Shown here one piece after another: positions 8,946 to 18,746 of a stretch of 64,000 nt of DNA; within the stretch, counting starts at the first letter, position 1; each line of letters begins with the position of its first letter. Position numbers and translations under genes: made by a program. The DNA is from Chryseosolibacter indicum (GTDB taxonomy: Bacteria; Bacteroidota; Bacteroidia; Cytophagales; Cyclobacteriaceae). Below the pieces are notes generated by a model. That model saw only the letters and a program-made list of their open reading frames with translations, ran no database searches and was not told where the DNA came from. Location of the stretch: the NCBI RefSeq assembly GCF_018598585.1, contig NZ_JAHESD010000018.1:18988-82987 (forward strand), in the 5' to 3' direction.

Positions 8946-9368
8946 TTAATTACCAAAAGCGGAAATAACAAGATCGCGCTCTCCACCATAATCTCTATGT
9001 TCGCATAAGTAGATACCTTGCCAGGTGCCAATATTTAGTCGGCCTCTTGTAATTGGTAAAGTTACCATACTCCCTAACAACGAAGCTTTCAAGTGAGCTG
9101 GCATATCATCGGAACCTTCTGTAGTATGTTTATAATAAGAGGCATTCTCAGGAACAATTTTATTAAAATGACTTTCAAAGTCAGCTCGCACAGTAGGGTC
9201 AGCATTCTCATTGACCGTTAGGCTTGCTGATGTATGTTTAATAAATACTTGTAATTGGCCCACATTTATTTCCTGTAGCTCGGGAATTGCTTTTTCTATA
9301 ATAGAGGTAATAAGATGAAAGCCTCGTTTGTAAGGCGGGAGGGTAATCTCTTTCTGAAAGTATTTCAT
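8946..9368 (-). CDS. yjbQ: YjbQ/UPF0047 family protein
   Basis: 140 residues, full length for the YjbQ (UPF0047) family. Diagnostic motifs are all present: HTSASLTVNENADPTVR, the YKHTTEGSDDMPAHLKASLL stretch, RGRLNIGTWQGIYLCEHRD and a terminal GGERDLVISAFGN. The conserved histidines and acidic residues form the family's putative metal site. Members have weak thiamine-phosphate synthase activity in E. coli complementation, and their true role is unclear. It is convergent with the upstream plus-strand gene, with 24 bases between the stops. Confidence 0.92.
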   Translation of the reverse strand: MKYFQKEITLPPYKRGFHLITSIIEKAIPELQEINVGQLQVFIKHTSASLTVNENADPTVRADFESHFNKIVPENASYYKHTTEGSDDMPAHLKASLLGSMVTLPITRGRLNIGTWQGIYLCEHRDYGGERDLVISAFGN

Positions 9369-9412
9369 AGTAATAAGCCAGGTGTTAGTAATTGAATAAC
9401 AACTTAAATAAA

Positions 9413-10456
9413 CTATGACTCTTCATTATAGTATATTTTATAAAATTTTCTGCCATCCTCCTCGATTCCCTTTTCTATAAGGTTTTTATCTCCATGAATG
9501 TAAATGTGAAAGTTTCTATCAAGTTTGAGAACGCTTTTAAAAACACGCGATTGTCTCTTTACAGCAGACGATGAGATGTCAAATTCGCTGACAATATGTA
9601 TATCATTTTCGTCCTGAAACTCATTCTTAAATTTCTTAAAAGATTGAATCACCTCCTGGTGCTCAAAGACGGAAGATGCAAACTCCTGCTCATCGAACTG
9701 TTCATTCTTTTTAAAGTAAGCTATAGATCGATTGAGATAGTCTATCTGGTCAGCCTTCGTAACTTCAAAGTCTTCATCCAAACGACTTGTTACGAAATCT
9801 TTAGCAAGGCTCAAGTAATTTTGAGTTTGATAATAATTGTCAGCAACCGGCTTTAACTTCAGAAACTGGTCCTTCCAGTATTGTGCCTCACCTGAGTTTT
9901 GGTTATCAACTACACATACGCGATAACCTTCCGCCTGGTCCATATTAAGGATAAGGCAACCTTTTTCAAGACGTTTTATATTGACACCGTTATCGTGTTC
10001 AACAAAATATTGTGTTTCTTCTTCGAGTATCTTTAGAAACGTGTCCTTATTCTCTGATTTAAATATTCCGATAGCATCGACAAATTCGTTTTTGAAATTG
10101 CAATCTTCGAAGTGTACAATGTAAAGTTCACCTGTTTTTATCTTTGGATGGTCAGAGTATTCATAAAGAATGTTCGCCAGGTCTTTAGACTTTTCTACAA
10201 ATGAGGTTGCCGAGTCGAACATTGTCATTGCTATCGTGTAGACCTCATTTAAGTCGAGGGAAGTGACGTGATGAAAATTATAATATATTGGCTCTTTAAA
10301 TGGAGACAGAAAATAGGAGTGAAGTACTTTTGATAACTCTGGCTGCATTGAAACGTCTACAATTTCATCAGAAAGTTGCACCCCATCCTCCAATATTTTG
10401 TTTCCTACTTTATGGATAATCAGCTTACTGATTTTTGCTTCCCCGAAGTCTAGCAT
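9413..10456 (-). CDS. 37-kDa nucleoid-associated protein (NdpA/YejK family)
   Basis: 347 residues, soluble, matching the 37-kDa nucleoid-associated family: it starts with a beta strand ISKLIIHKVGNK followed by a helical N-terminal half (LSKVLHSYFLSPFKE). The middle contains GELYIVHFEDCNFKNEFVDAIGIFKSE and GCLILNMDQAEGYRVCVVDN. It ends with a beta-rich domain DRNFHIYIHGDKNLIEKG, all typical of the family. In E. coli YejK binds nucleoid DNA and topoisomerase IV. It lies upstream of yjbQ on the same strand with a 44-base gap, so the two could be co-transcribed, and is divergent from the sigma factor gene. Confidence 0.85.
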   Translation of the reverse strand: MLDFGEAKISKLIIHKVGNKILEDGVQLSDEIVDVSMQPELSKVLHSYFLSPFKEPIYYNFHHVTSLDLNEVYTIAMTMFDSATSFVEKSKDLANILYEYSDHPKIKTGELYIVHFEDCNFKNEFVDAIGIFKSENKDTFLKILEEETQYFVEHDNGVNIKRLEKGCLILNMDQAEGYRVCVVDNQNSGEAQYWKDQFLKLKPVADNYYQTQNYLSLAKDFVTSRLDEDFEVTKADQIDYLNRSIAYFKKNEQFDEQEFASSVFEHQEVIQSFKKFKNEFQDENDIHIVSEFDISSSAVKRQSRVFKSVLKLDRNFHIYIHGDKNLIEKGIEEDGRKFYKIYYNEES

Positions 10457-10640
10457 TCTATCTTCTTAAATTGCAATTATAATACAATTGGCTGCATGAT
10501 GATACTCTAAGTAGTATTCCGGTCTGATTTTGCACCGCAAACCGAATAGTAACCGCAAAATTATTTTAAAGATATTCCTAAACAAACGTTTTCGGAATCG
10601 ATATTTTTATTAAATTCGGTTATCCCAAACAAACTTCCCA

Positions 10641-11258
10641 ATGTTCGCAAATTACCCTTTAACCGAACTTAAACAGGATTCTTTACCTCTTCAGGATGAA
10701 TCTGCAAAACTTGGAGATAGCGTTCTTTGGCAAAGATTTAAGCAGGGAAATGATCTTGCTTTTTCCATTTTGTATAAGAAGTACGTTCAACGTCTCTTTA
10801 ATTATGGAATGCACACCTGTTACGACAGAGAGCTTGTGCTTGATACTTTACAGGAGTTGTTTGGTAGACTTTGGTCAAAGCGGAGTGAGGTCGCTGATGT
10901 TGATGTAGTAAATTCTTATCTCTATAAATCTTTTAGAAGGTTACTGGTTAACAAAATCATAAACAAAAGAAAACAGACATTTATCCTTATTAATAATGGG
11001 GATCAGTCTTTCGAAATTCTGTCTTCTATTGAGGATTCCATTGTGTTGCAAGAAACTACAGTAGAACAGTTTACCAAACTCAAACGTGCTATTGCAACCT
11101 TAACAAAACGCCAGCGTGAAGTAATCTTCCTTCGATTCTACAATGATTTAAGCTGCAAGGATGTGGCTTCGGTGATGGAAATGTCGGTTGAATCAGTTTA
11201 TAATCTTGTAGCAAAAGCAATAGAAGCCCTGCGGATTACACTCAAGGGTAATCGATAA
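10641..11258 (+). CDS. ECF-type sigma-70 factor of the SusCD locus
   Basis: 205 residues with sigma region 2 (about 25-95: LAFSILYKKYVQRLFNYG, ELFGRLWSKRSEV) and region 4 helix-turn-helix (about 150-200: LTKRQREVIFLRFYNDLSC and MSVESVYNLVAKAIEAL). Regions 1.1 and 3 are absent, as in extracytoplasmic-function factors; it resembles the Bacteroides-expansion group. It heads the order sigma, FecR, SusC with STN domain, SusD, the standard layout of cell-surface signalling: the occupied receptor signals through FecR, which frees the sigma factor to transcribe the transport operon. Confidence 0.9.
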   Translation: MFANYPLTELKQDSLPLQDESAKLGDSVLWQRFKQGNDLAFSILYKKYVQRLFNYGMHTCYDRELVLDTLQELFGRLWSKRSEVADVDVVNSYLYKSFRRLLVNKIINKRKQTFILINNGDQSFEILSSIEDSIVLQETTVEQFTKLKRAIATLTKRQREVIFLRFYNDLSCKDVASVMEMSVESVYNLVAKAIEALRITLKGNR

Positions 11259-11453
11259 GCGTCCCCTCTCAAATTTGTTAATGGTGTGTTCTGAAAATTT
11301 CATTTCAGCGTTATCCCTTTTTCGTTTTCAAACCCGGAAAGGCATCTCTTTAATTAAATTCTTTTTTTTTAAAAAAAAATAATTGATTAAAAATGATGAG
11401 AACGTTTGTGTAAGGCTCTCTTATATGATAAGATCTAAACTTTAATAGATATC

Positions 11454-12458
11454 GTGAAGGATTACTCACTCTTTTCAGAAGAGGACTTTGTCAATGATGA
11501 ATTCTTTCGTTCATGGGTACTTACACCAAATGAAAGAACAATAGCATTTTGGACAAGCTGGCTGGCAGATCATCCAGAGAAGAAAGAACACGTAGAAGAA
11601 GCAAAACGAATTCTGAAACACTTACGGTTCAGTCAACACTCCCTTTCAAATGATGATATTAGTGCCTTATGGAATAATATTAAGTTATTTGAACATACTG
11701 AAAGTAAAGTTCCGACAAAGAAACGAGGCAAAAGGTTATTGCTAAAAATAGCAGCTTCTATCATAGTCTTCATCTCTTTTGGAATCACTTATTACTTTAT
11801 ACAATCATCCGTTTACTTAACAACCTATAATACTGCTTTTGGTGAGACTAAAATGATTCAACTTCCTGATAGTTCTACCGTCATTTTGAATTCTAATTCA
11901 GCCCTCCGTTTTTCTGATGAATGGGAATCAAAAGGTAGCCGGGAAGTGTGGCTTGATGGTGAGGCTTTTTTCTCGGTGGTTCATCTCAAGAACAATAAAC
12001 CTTTTAAAGTACTTACAGGAGAAGGAGTGGCAGTGGAAGTGCTTGGCACCTCATTTAACGTCTATCATCGAGTCAAAGAAACAAAAGTAGTACTCAATTC
12101 AGGAAAGATTAAGTTGCAATTATCAGAACAGAATGCTTCTCAAAATATAGAGATGAAGCCTGGTGATTTTATTGAATACAAAAATAAAAGCTTCAGTAAA
12201 AAGAAAGTTAATCCAAAAACATATAGTGCATGGACAGAGAATAAATTGATACTAGACCACACGAGTCTGCGCGAAATGGTAAGCATGCTACGTATGAACT
12301 ACGGTGTAGAAGTTACTGTAAATGATGAGCGACTACTGAATCAAACTGTCTCCGGATCTATGCCCATTACCAATGTAGAAAGTTTAATTCAACAGATAGC
12401 ACAATCATTTCAAATAAAAGTCGAAAGAAAACCAACCGGATATGTAATGTACGAATAG
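11454..12458 (+). CDS. FecR-family anti-sigma factor
   Basis: 334 residues beginning at a GTG (11454); no in-frame ATG precedes it. Order: cytoplasmic sigma-binding region (1-90), one transmembrane helix (about 95-117), a FecR beta-rich domain (about 125-225: MIQLPDSSTVILNSNSALRF, EVWLDGEAFFSV, VEVLGTSFNV) and the DUF4974 secretin-like domain (about 250-334: LILDHTSLREMVSMLRMNYG). This is a transmembrane anti-sigma regulator that receives the signal from the receptor's STN domain. The C-terminal DUF4974 domain probably contacts that STN domain. 195 bases separate it from the sigma gene, including an A/T run near 11359-11379. Confidence 0.9.
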   Translation: MKDYSLFSEEDFVNDEFFRSWVLTPNERTIAFWTSWLADHPEKKEHVEEAKRILKHLRFSQHSLSNDDISALWNNIKLFEHTESKVPTKKRGKRLLLKIAASIIVFISFGITYYFIQSSVYLTTYNTAFGETKMIQLPDSSTVILNSNSALRFSDEWESKGSREVWLDGEAFFSVVHLKNNKPFKVLTGEGVAVEVLGTSFNVYHRVKETKVVLNSGKIKLQLSEQNASQNIEMKPGDFIEYKNKSFSKKKVNPKTYSAWTENKLILDHTSLREMVSMLRMNYGVEVTVNDERLLNQTVSGSMPITNVESLIQQIAQSFQIKVERKPTGYVMYE

Positions 12459-12490
12459 AAGTAACTAAACTAAACTTAACCCAAACAACT

Positions 12491-15400
12491 ATGAAAAATT
12501 GTTACTTATTAATTAGTGTATTCCTGCTGATCTTGTACCAAGGGACAGCACAGTCGCCTGAAGTGTATGCATCAGCGCATGAAACTTGGCGAACAAAAGA
12601 AAAGCACTTTGGCTCTAATTCTCTAAAAGAGAGCCTGGAAGAGGTGGAAAAGGTTTTTCACATCTCAATTGCCTATAAAGACGAGTGGGTAGAAGGGCGA
12701 AAGGTCAACCTTGACATAGCTTCTTATAAAACTGTGGAAGATGTTTTAAAAGCCTTGCTTCAAGATACTGATCTACATTATAAAAAGGCAGGGGATTCAT
12801 TTTATGTGATTACAAAAGCGAAGGCAATGACAAGCTTGAGTGATTTTCAAACAACATCAGCTTCTACGCTTACTTCCCCTAACATCTCGTTTACATCATT
12901 AACTGAAGCATTTGATGTGCTTCATGGATTAGAGGAAGATGGTAACTCTAATAACTACTATTCTGCAATTACTATTACTGGTACGGTGACTGATGAGTCA
13001 GGAGTAGCCTTTCCTGGCGTGAACATCATTGTCAAAGGAACCTCTGTAGGGGCTTCTACTGACACTGACGGAAAGTACACGATTGCAGTAGATAATGAGA
13101 GTGCCGTTCTTGTTTTTTCATTTGTAGGTTATGCTTCTAAAGAAGTAGTTGTTGGAAATCGTACAGTAATAGATGTTGCTTTAGAGCCAGATGTACGGTC
13201 ACTGGGTGAAATTGTGGTAACTGCTTTGGGTATTGAGAAGTCGACCAAAAGCCTTGGTTATGCTACAGCAAAAGTGAATTCGGATGAACTAGCCATTAAC
13301 AGAACACCTAACGTTATGAACGCTCTGCAGGGCAAGATTGCAGGCGTTAGCATCTCTGCCTTGGGTACCGGCCCTGGGGGAACTTCTAAGATTCGTATTC
13401 GCGGACAATCATCCATATCAGGACAAAATAATCCACTGATTGTTGTCAACGGTGTTCCCATTGATAATACAAATTTTGGAACAAACCCAAACAACCTCGG
13501 TTCCGATGGTTCCTTAGGTGTACGAGGAGGCGGTGGTGGTAATGGAAATACTTCTGACGGTGGTGATGGTCTTCAAAGCATTAACCCCGATGACATCGAA
13601 AGTATGACGATTCTAAAAGGTGCGGCAGCAGCTGCGTTGTACGGGTCACGTGCGAAGGATGGTGTAATTATGATTACAACCAAAACAAAAGGTGAAAGCC
13701 GAGGTATTGGAATAACGTATAACATGAATTATACAAATGAAACTCCCTTGGATTTTACGGATTATCAGTACCAATATGGCCAGGGTGAAAATGGAGTTCG
13801 CCCAACAACGCCCAATCCAACATCTGGTCAATGGTCTTTCGGGGAGAAGTTTCAGCCCGGCATGACGCAAATACTATTTGATGGAGTTGAAGTTCCTTAT
13901 GTACCTCAACGGAACATTATAAAGAAGTTTTTCAGGCATGGTCAGAATCTTACTAATACAATTACATTATCGTCTGGCGGAGATAAAGGAGGATTTAACC
14001 TTTCACTCTCTAATCTTGACAGCAAAGGTATAGTACCTAACAACTCTTTTACACGAAGAACTGTTAATCTTGGTTTTGAACATAAACTTTCGGAGCGGTT
14101 AAGCTTTACAGGAAACATCAACTACTCTAATGAGTATAATAAAAATGCTCCTAATGTTGGACAACAGGATAACACAATACCGGTGTCTTTATACAATCTA
14201 GCTAACTCGATGCCACTGTGGTTATTGGATGCCAAGAAGTACAACGCTCAAGGAAACGAGTACCCTTACTCACGGTTTATGAACCGTACAAATCCTTACT
14301 GGACATTGGCTGAGCAATTCCAAAACATCCGCAGAGATAGGATCTTTGGAAATATTGCTATTAAATATGATATCCTTCCATGGTTGTCTGTACAAGGTCG
14401 TATAGGCCAGGATTACTGGTCTCGTGATCAAGACTACAATAACTTCCCTACAGGACAAGCTTCCCGAGGACCGGCTCCTTTAGGATACGTAAATGGTATT
14501 TACACCCAGGAACAAAGAAGATTTAGAGAAATAAACGCAGACTTTCTCGTAACCGCTACCCGTAACTTTGGTGACTTCGGGGTTAATGTAAACTTTGGTG
14601 GAAATCAAATGAGAAGGCGTTCTGATCTGAATAGTGTTCAGGTTACTGACTTTATCGTTAAAGATTTGTATACAGTACAGAACGGACGAGGTAAGGACCC
14701 TCTTTATGATAGGATTGAACGTGGTGTTAACTCTTTGTACGGATCTGCTGAAGTATCCTACAAGCAGTTCTTGTTCTTGACAGGAACATTGAGGAATGAC
14801 TGGTTCTCAACCCTTTCTCCAGCTAACAGAAGTATCTTATATCCTTCCGTTACTGCAGCTTATGCATTTACAGAGTCGTTTGAAGCACCATCATGGCTAT
14901 CTTTTGGTAAGCTAAGAGCGGCGTATGCCAAGGTAGGTAGTGATACCGATGTACCTCCTTATTCTAATGTGCAGTTTTTTGGACCAAATGCTAATCTTGC
15001 TCCAAGTCCAACAGGTGCGCTTCTTCCACTTGGTGCTGCACTGAGCACTACACTGTATAATCCTAATTTAAGACCAATGACTTCTGAAGAAGTTGAAGTA
15101 GGCCTTGAGTTAAAACTCTTTAATAACAGAGTAGGTGTTGACATTGCTGCTTATAATAAACTTACTACTGATCAAATTGTTCAGGCTCAAATTTCTGATG
15201 CATCTGGTTATGTAGACCAACGTATTAATAGTGGTAAAAGCAGAAACAGAGGCATTGAAGCAATGGTTAATCTTGTGCCTTTTGAAACAAACAATTTTAC
15301 CTGGGAATTTACAGCCAACGGTGCATATAACATCACCAAAGTGCTAAGTCTTATTACTGATACACCAGGTGAGAGAATTACAGTAGGTACGCACATATTT

Positions 15401-16069
15401 AATGGTGAATTAAGACAAGTTGTTGGAGAAGAAATGGGTCAACTTGCAGGCTTTGGCTTTAGAAGAGATGATCAGGGAAGAAAGATTTTTGGATCAAACG
15501 GTCTTCCATTACGTACCAATGATCTTGTTTACTTTGGAAGCGCACTGCCAAAATGGGTAGGAGGCTTTACCAATAACTTTACATACAAAGGGATAAACCT
15601 TTCTGTACTCATTGACTTCAAGCTCGGCGGCAAGATGATTTCTGGTACTAACTTTAATGCGGTTCGTCATGGACTACATAAGATGACGCTTGAAGGGAGA
15701 GAAGGTGGCGTAATAGGACAAGGTGTAACAGTAACTGGAGAACCTAATACCGTTGCTGCACCTGTTCAAACTTATTGGGAAGTAGTACGGTCTCAACAAT
15801 TAATTGAACCCATTGTGTATAACTCTGGCTACTGGAAGTTGCGCCAGATTACACTCGGTTATGACTTTACACGATTCTTACCACAGCAATTCCCTATAAA
15901 ATCTGTAAGACTGAGTTTTGTAGCAAACAATGTGTTGATGTTGAAGAAGTGGGTTCCTAATATCGACCCGGAAAGTTTTGGGTATAGCTCCGACAATCTT
16001 GTTGGTATGGAGTCAACGGGACTTCCTACAACAAGAAGCATGGGATTCAATTTGAACGTTAAATTATAA
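12491..16069 (+). CDS. SusC/RagA TonB-dependent outer-membrane receptor with STN signalling domain
   Basis: 1192 residues, full length for the family. Signal peptide about 1-20; STN domain about 42-108 (SLKESLEEVEKVFHISIAY); carboxypeptidase-regulatory-like domain about 160-235 (GTVTDESGVAFPGVNIIVKG); plug from about 244 with GKIAGVSISALGTGPGGTSK and the SusC hallmark NPDDIESMTILKGAAAAALY; then the 22-strand barrel to the end. With the SusD lid it imports ligand in a TonB-driven manner. The STN domain couples occupancy to the FecR/sigma pair immediately upstream. It starts 32 bases after fecR stops and is followed after 10 bases by susD. Confidence 0.95.
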   Translation: MKNCYLLISVFLLILYQGTAQSPEVYASAHETWRTKEKHFGSNSLKESLEEVEKVFHISIAYKDEWVEGRKVNLDIASYKTVEDVLKALLQDTDLHYKKAGDSFYVITKAKAMTSLSDFQTTSASTLTSPNISFTSLTEAFDVLHGLEEDGNSNNYYSAITITGTVTDESGVAFPGVNIIVKGTSVGASTDTDGKYTIAVDNESAVLVFSFVGYASKEVVVGNRTVIDVALEPDVRSLGEIVVTALGIEKSTKSLGYATAKVNSDELAINRTPNVMNALQGKIAGVSISALGTGPGGTSKIRIRGQSSISGQNNPLIVVNGVPIDNTNFGTNPNNLGSDGSLGVRGGGGGNGNTSDGGDGLQSINPDDIESMTILKGAAAAALYGSRAKDGVIMITTKTKGESRGIGITYNMNYTNETPLDFTDYQYQYGQGENGVRPTTPNPTSGQWSFGEKFQPGMTQILFDGVEVPYVPQRNIIKKFFRHGQNLTNTITLSSGGDKGGFNLSLSNLDSKGIVPNNSFTRRTVNLGFEHKLSERLSFTGNINYSNEYNKNAPNVGQQDNTIPVSLYNLANSMPLWLLDAKKYNAQGNEYPYSRFMNRTNPYWTLAEQFQNIRRDRIFGNIAIKYDILPWLSVQGRIGQDYWSRDQDYNNFPTGQASRGPAPLGYVNGIYTQEQRRFREINADFLVTATRNFGDFGVNVNFGGNQMRRRSDLNSVQVTDFIVKDLYTVQNGRGKDPLYDRIERGVNSLYGSAEVSYKQFLFLTGTLRNDWFSTLSPANRSILYPSVTAAYAFTESFEAPSWLSFGKLRAAYAKVGSDTDVPPYSNVQFFGPNANLAPSPTGALLPLGAALSTTLYNPNLRPMTSEEVEVGLELKLFNNRVGVDIAAYNKLTTDQIVQAQISDASGYVDQRINSGKSRNRGIEAMVNLVPFETNNFTWEFTANGAYNITKVLSLITDTPGERITVGTHIFNGELRQVVGEEMGQLAGFGFRRDDQGRKIFGSNGLPLRTNDLVYFGSALPKWVGGFTNNFTYKGINLSVLIDFKLGGKMISGTNFNAVRHGLHKMTLEGREGGVIGQGVTVTGEPNTVAAPVQTYWEVVRSQQLIEPIVYNSGYWKLRQITLGYDFTRFLPQQFPIKSVRLSFVANNVLMLKKWVPNIDPESFGYSSDNLVGMESTGLPTTRSMGFNLNVKL

Positions 16070-16079
16070 TTTGAGCAAC

Positions 16080-17624
16080 ATGAGAAAATTAATTATATAT
16101 AATATAGTGGTTTTGTCTCTGTGCATAACCACCTCTTGCGATAATGGTTTCGATGAGCTTAATACAAGCAAAGTAAATGCGACAGAGCTTAATCCGATTC
16201 TTCAGTTAAATTTTGCGGTCATCAACTCCTCTTTTTACACCGGTGATGGTGGTGGTACTCCGATTATTTATGACATGGCTATCGTTCAACAGCTAGTAAC
16301 ACCAAATTCAGGTGTGGTGTCAGGCGGAAATTACAACCAGGATAACCGTGATGCATCATCAAGATTATGGCAAAATTACTACCGTAACGTAATCAGAAAT
16401 ACGAGGGATGTAATACGGCTTACCCAGGGATCGCCAGAGCGAAGCAACTTGTATAACATGAGTCGCATTTTCCAGGCTTATGGATTTATGGTTCTGACTG
16501 ATACTTATGGAGATATCCCATATTTTCAAGCTGGGCAAGCTTATCCCAACAGGGCGAACCTCTTTCCTGAATATGATCCACAGGAGAATATCTATACTGA
16601 TATTATTAAAGAATTAACGGAAGCTTCCGCTGCCATAACAACAACAGGTAATCCGGAACCTATAGATCTTCTATTTGGTGGTGATATGGCTAAATGGAAG
16701 CGATTTGGCTATTCGCTGCTGTTACGTGCGGGAATGCGCTTGAGCAAAGTTGCTCCTGATAGGGCAGCCTTAGCGGTGCAAGCTGCTTTTCAGGGAGGTG
16801 TCATGACTTCCAATGCAGATAATGCGCTTATAAAGCATGATGCTAATTACCCTAATACGTTAGGCAATACGTTGAATGGATCCGAATCTTCAAGTTTTTA
16901 TCTAGCAGCTCCATTTGTTAATCAATTGAAGAGCACGAATGATCCACGCTTGGAGTCAATCGCGATACGCTACAAAGGAGCATCGTCAGGTGCGGAACAA
17001 ACTGTAGACAGGTCTACCAAGGCGGCTGCCGATCAGGTTGGTATGCCTATGGGATATGATGGAAGCACTATAAAAAATGCAGTAACAGCTTTAGGTTTAA
17101 AAAGCTTCTATGACTTTAGTCAGGTTGATCGCAGGCGTATGGCAAAGAGAGATGCACCTATGTTTCTTGTTACATATGCACAAACGCAATTGCTCTTGGC
17201 TGAGGCAAGATACAGGGGTTGGATTACCACTGGTACAGCAGAAGATTATTATCAAAAAGGAGTACGAGCACACATGGAGCAACTTGCCACCTATGATGTA
17301 GGTGCAGCTGTACCTGAGGCATCGATCCAACCTTATCTTGATAACAATCCATTGGTTGAGGCTACAGCACTTGAACAGATTAATACGCAATATTGGATCG
17401 CTTCGTTTATGAACGCACCAGAAACTTTTGCGAATTTCAGGAGAAGCGGATTTCCTCAGTTAGCACCTAATCCGTATCCTGGAAAAACTATTACTGGAAG
17501 TTTTATCAGGAGAATAACATACCCTAATTCAGAGATATCAGTCAACAATGAAAATGTAAAACGAGCTACGGACAAAATGGGACCAGACAATTTAGACACC
17601 CATGTATGGTGGGATAGCCTATAA
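16080..17624 (+). CDS. SusD/RagB-like nutrient-binding lipoprotein
   Basis: 514 residues from the ATG at 16080, preferred over a TTG nine bases upstream because it begins directly with a lipoprotein signal, MRKLIIY, ending in the lipobox TTSC. TPR-like helices and motifs such as FMVLTDTYGDIPYFQAG, LLRAGMRLSKVAPDRA and a QLLLAEARYRGW helix fit the SusD-like family. It forms the extracellular lid on the SusC barrel and sets ligand specificity. Ten bases follow the susC stop, so the pair is co-transcribed. A hairpin directly after the stop separates it from the catabolic genes. Confidence 0.93.
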   Translation: MRKLIIYNIVVLSLCITTSCDNGFDELNTSKVNATELNPILQLNFAVINSSFYTGDGGGTPIIYDMAIVQQLVTPNSGVVSGGNYNQDNRDASSRLWQNYYRNVIRNTRDVIRLTQGSPERSNLYNMSRIFQAYGFMVLTDTYGDIPYFQAGQAYPNRANLFPEYDPQENIYTDIIKELTEASAAITTTGNPEPIDLLFGGDMAKWKRFGYSLLLRAGMRLSKVAPDRAALAVQAAFQGGVMTSNADNALIKHDANYPNTLGNTLNGSESSSFYLAAPFVNQLKSTNDPRLESIAIRYKGASSGAEQTVDRSTKAAADQVGMPMGYDGSTIKNAVTALGLKSFYDFSQVDRRRMAKRDAPMFLVTYAQTQLLLAEARYRGWITTGTAEDYYQKGVRAHMEQLATYDVGAAVPEASIQPYLDNNPLVEATALEQINTQYWIASFMNAPETFANFRRSGFPQLAPNPYPGKTITGSFIRRITYPNSEISVNNENVKRATDKMGPDNLDTHVWWDSL

Positions 17625-17629
17625 TTTAA

Positions 17630-17669
17630 AAATGTATCAGTCCTTAAGGATAAGGCTGATACATTTCTT
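17630..17669 (+). terminator. Hairpin attenuator/terminator between susD and the enzyme genes
   Basis: A perfect 11-base stem (AAATGTATCAG, 17630-17640, with CTGATACATTT, 17656-17666) encloses a 15-base loop that itself contains the palindrome CCTTAAGG. The tail is short (CTT), so partial termination or mRNA-stability control is more likely than full termination. It begins five bases after the susD stop. Confidence 0.65.
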
Positions 17670-17745
17670 AACAAATAATCCAACTTAAAAAATTCCTAAC
17701 TTTTTTAGCTATGTAGCTACATCAAGCACAACAACCATTGAGACT

Positions 17746-18669
17746 ATGAAGAGAGTTTATTTAGCGTTGATTTTCAGTTTCATTTTTTGTCAGATTATCG
17801 CGCAGCAGGTAGCGTTGACTAAGGAACAAATAATTGGTATGACTCCCGAATGGAAAGGTGATCGTTTACCAGATGGGAGACCCAATGTTCCAGATAAATT
17901 TTTGCAACGTCTTAAAAATATATCACTCGAGGAAGCTTGGGGTATACTGCGCAATGCAGGTTATAATAATCAATTTGAGGGTGACTGGATGGTGTTAAAA
18001 CCAGAAAAGGTTTTGGTAGGACGTGCCCTTACTGTTCAATACCTGCCCAAAAGAACTGACTTTGATAAATTGATCAGAGAAAAAGGTAAAGCCGAAGGCC
18101 GCATTGGAAATTTCAACTCATGGCCAATAGATATGCTGAAGCCTGGTGACATCTATGTTGCGGATAGTTACGGCAAGATTGTAGATGGAACCCTTATTGG
18201 CGACAATCTTGGAAATTCAATTTATGCAAAATCAAAAAATGGGGTGATCTTTTATGGTTCTGTCAGGGACGCAGAAGGTCTTGAAAAAATTGATGGATTT
18301 AATGCTTGGGTGAAAGGTTATGACCCTTCTTATATACAAGAAATGATGTTGGGTGGAATAAATGTTCCGATTCGTATCGGCAGGGCTACCGTTTTGCCAG
18401 GTGATGCTATTTTAGCAAAAAAGGGAGGTGTTGTTTTTATTCCTGCGCATCTTGTAGAAGATGTTGTTCTTAACGCAGAATTTATTGCTTTACGCGATCA
18501 GTTTGGACACCAACGGCTGCGTGAGGGAAAGTATACTCCTGGAGAAATCGATCAACAATGGAGTGATCCAATTAAAAAGGACTTCTTAAGTTGGCTAGAT
18601 CAAAATACTTCAAAGCTTCCAATGACGCGCCAGGAGCTTGACGAGTTTATGAAGAAGAGAACCTGGTAA
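17746..18669 (+). CDS. Secreted RraA/HMG-aldolase-like protein
   Basis: 307 residues with a clear Sec signal peptide (about 1-19, ending CQIIAQ). The core (about 60-260) is the RraA/class II 4-hydroxy-4-methyl-2-oxoglutarate aldolase-like fold: GDIYVADSYGKIVDGTLIGD, then NGVIFYGSVRDAEGL with the conserved Arg174-Asp175 pair, and AILAKKGGVVFIPAHLVEDV. Enzymatic members cleave 4-hydroxy-2-oxo acids to pyruvate plus a second fragment or decarboxylate oxaloacetate, using a divalent metal held near this Arg-Asp. Members that inhibit RNase E lack the enzyme context. Export makes an RNase role implausible; a periplasmic aldolase or lyase acting after the neighbouring dehydratase is my inference. Confidence 0.8.
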   Translation: MKRVYLALIFSFIFCQIIAQQVALTKEQIIGMTPEWKGDRLPDGRPNVPDKFLQRLKNISLEEAWGILRNAGYNNQFEGDWMVLKPEKVLVGRALTVQYLPKRTDFDKLIREKGKAEGRIGNFNSWPIDMLKPGDIYVADSYGKIVDGTLIGDNLGNSIYAKSKNGVIFYGSVRDAEGLEKIDGFNAWVKGYDPSYIQEMMLGGINVPIRIGRATVLPGDAILAKKGGVVFIPAHLVEDVVLNAEFIALRDQFGHQRLREGKYTPGEIDQQWSDPIKKDFLSWLDQNTSKLPMTRQELDEFMKKRTW

Positions 18670-18746
18670 AAAGGTTTAATATTTTTTGCAGTAAAACTAC
18701 TATCCCACTAGTAGTATTCAAGTACCTAAACAAAACCAATACAGAC

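Noticed and set aside
18696..18715. Seven-base inverted repeat between the RraA-like and enolase-family genes
   Set aside because: Stem too short (ACTACTA/TAGTAGT) and no T run; not convincing as a terminator.
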